A program made the translations under genes and the position numbers. This document shows, piece by piece, positions 7,893 to 8,423 of a stretch of DNA of 8,423 nucleotides. This stretch comes from Clostridia bacterium. GTDB lineage: Bacteria > Bacillota > Clostridia > Oscillospirales > Butyricicoccaceae. The notes under the pieces are model-generated. The model did no database searches and was not told where the DNA came from. It was given only the letters and a program-made list of their open reading frames with translations. The stretch is taken from positions 1 to 8,423 of the forward strand of contig JAFYNW010000300.1 of the NCBI GenBank assembly GCA_017547995.1, written 5' to 3'. The stretch's first letter is position 1. The number at the start of each line of letters is the position of its first letter.

Positions 7893-7897
7893 AAATT

Positions 7898-8423
7898 ATG
7901 AAATTACCTTGTGAAATACAGAAAATTGTCGGCTCAAAGCCATATAAAACAGAGAATATAGGCAAATCAGGCTGTGACGTGCTGATTTTCGACGATATGG
8001 TGCTTAAAATCGGCCCTGCCGAGGGTCAGCCGATGAAAACTCAGGCTGAGCTTATGAAATGGCTTGAAAATAAGCTTTCCGTTCCGGAGTGTCTGTACTA
8101 TTCGGTACATGAGGACAAAGAATATATGCTTATGTCAAGGATGTATGGCAAAATGGCCTGCGATGAAGATAATATGTCCGACCCGTATAAATTGATGGAT
8201 ATTCTTGCCGATGCCCTCAAAAGACTTTGGACAGTCGACGTTTCAGATTGTCCTGTCGATATGAGCCTTGATTATAAACTTAAAATGGCAGAATACAACG
8301 TGGAAAACAATCTCGTGGACGTAGAAAATGCCCAGCAGGGTACGTTTGGAAAAGATGGATTTGAAAACCCCGAAGCACTTCTTGCATGGCTTAAAAACAA
8401 CAGACCTGACGAGGATATCGTGC
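7898..8423 (+). CDS. APH(3')-like aminoglycoside phosphotransferase/kinase (3' end outside window)
   Basis: The first 175 codons of a protein-kinase-fold phosphotransferase are present. Its N lobe resembles APH(3') enzymes, which move the ATP gamma-phosphate to the 3'-hydroxyl of kanamycin- and neomycin-type drugs. Visible marks are the loop IGKSGCDVLIF (21-31) at the nucleotide-loop position, the likely ATP-contacting lysine K37 (VLKIG), E51 in the following helix, WLENKLSVPECLYY (55-68), the hinge YMLMSRMYGKMACD (76-89) and VDVSDCPVDMSLDYKL (113-128). The last segment closely matches DISDCP-NSLD-RL of APH(3')-IIIa. The HGD catalytic loop and the metal-binding DxG expected next are off the window, so activity and substrate cannot be judged. 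It could instead be a housekeeping small-molecule kinase of the same superfamily. Codon use looks like its neighbours, giving no sign of recent transfer. No promoter fits between it and the terminator. Confidence 0.8.
   Translation, partial: MKLPCEIQKIVGSKPYKTENIGKSGCDVLIFDDMVLKIGPAEGQPMKTQAELMKWLENKLSVPECLYYSVHEDKEYMLMSRMYGKMACDEDNMSDPYKLMDILADALKRLWTVDVSDCPVDMSLDYKLKMAEYNVENNLVDVENAQQGTFGKDGFENPEALLAWLKNNRPDEDIV

Noticed and set aside
7844..7897. tRNA-Leu 3' end as an integration site for a mobile island carrying the APH-like gene
   Set aside because: No integrase, direct repeat of the tRNA 3' end or compositional change is visible in the window.
1..8423. CRISPR array, insertion sequence or phage genes
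   Set aside because: No regularly spaced repeats, terminal inverted repeats, transposase or phage-like reading frames were found.

Overview
The window carries low-to-moderate-GC Firmicutes DNA, all of it read on the + strand. The gene order yvcK-whiA, the DnaE1-type polymerase with an intact PHP domain, and the PcrA-type helicase point to Clostridia. A gut Oscillospiraceae/Ruminococcaceae-like organism is my best guess, but that finer placement is inference.

Positions 2-7702 look like one tightly packed transcription unit. The genes are yvcK (5' end outside the window), whiA, dnaE and pcrA, with gaps of 9, 1 and 8 bases. The ribosome binding sites of whiA and pcrA overlap the preceding stop codon, and that of dnaE lies inside the end of whiA, so translational coupling is likely. 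YvcK and WhiA are linked to cell-wall/central metabolism and cell division. DnaE is the replicative polymerase alpha subunit, and PcrA is a superfamily 1A repair helicase that binds RNA polymerase.

Positions 7703-7897 hold a self-contained tRNA unit. It has a good sigma-A-type extended -10 promoter starting 8 bases after pcrA, a near-perfect inverted repeat covering the predicted start site and 5' leader, a tRNA-Leu(CAA) with encoded CCA, and a strong intrinsic terminator.

From 7898 to the right edge runs the first part of an APH(3')-like aminoglycoside phosphotransferase/kinase gene. Its catalytic HGD region lies beyond the window. It begins only 14 bases after the terminator's T tract, which leaves no room for a promoter between them, so its expression probably depends on terminator read-through.

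Most of the window is ordinary core genome. The points most worth a second look are the terminator-gated APH-like gene, the hairpin at the start of the tRNA transcript, an insertion of about 42 residues near the ATP site of PcrA, and the altered recognition region of WhiA.
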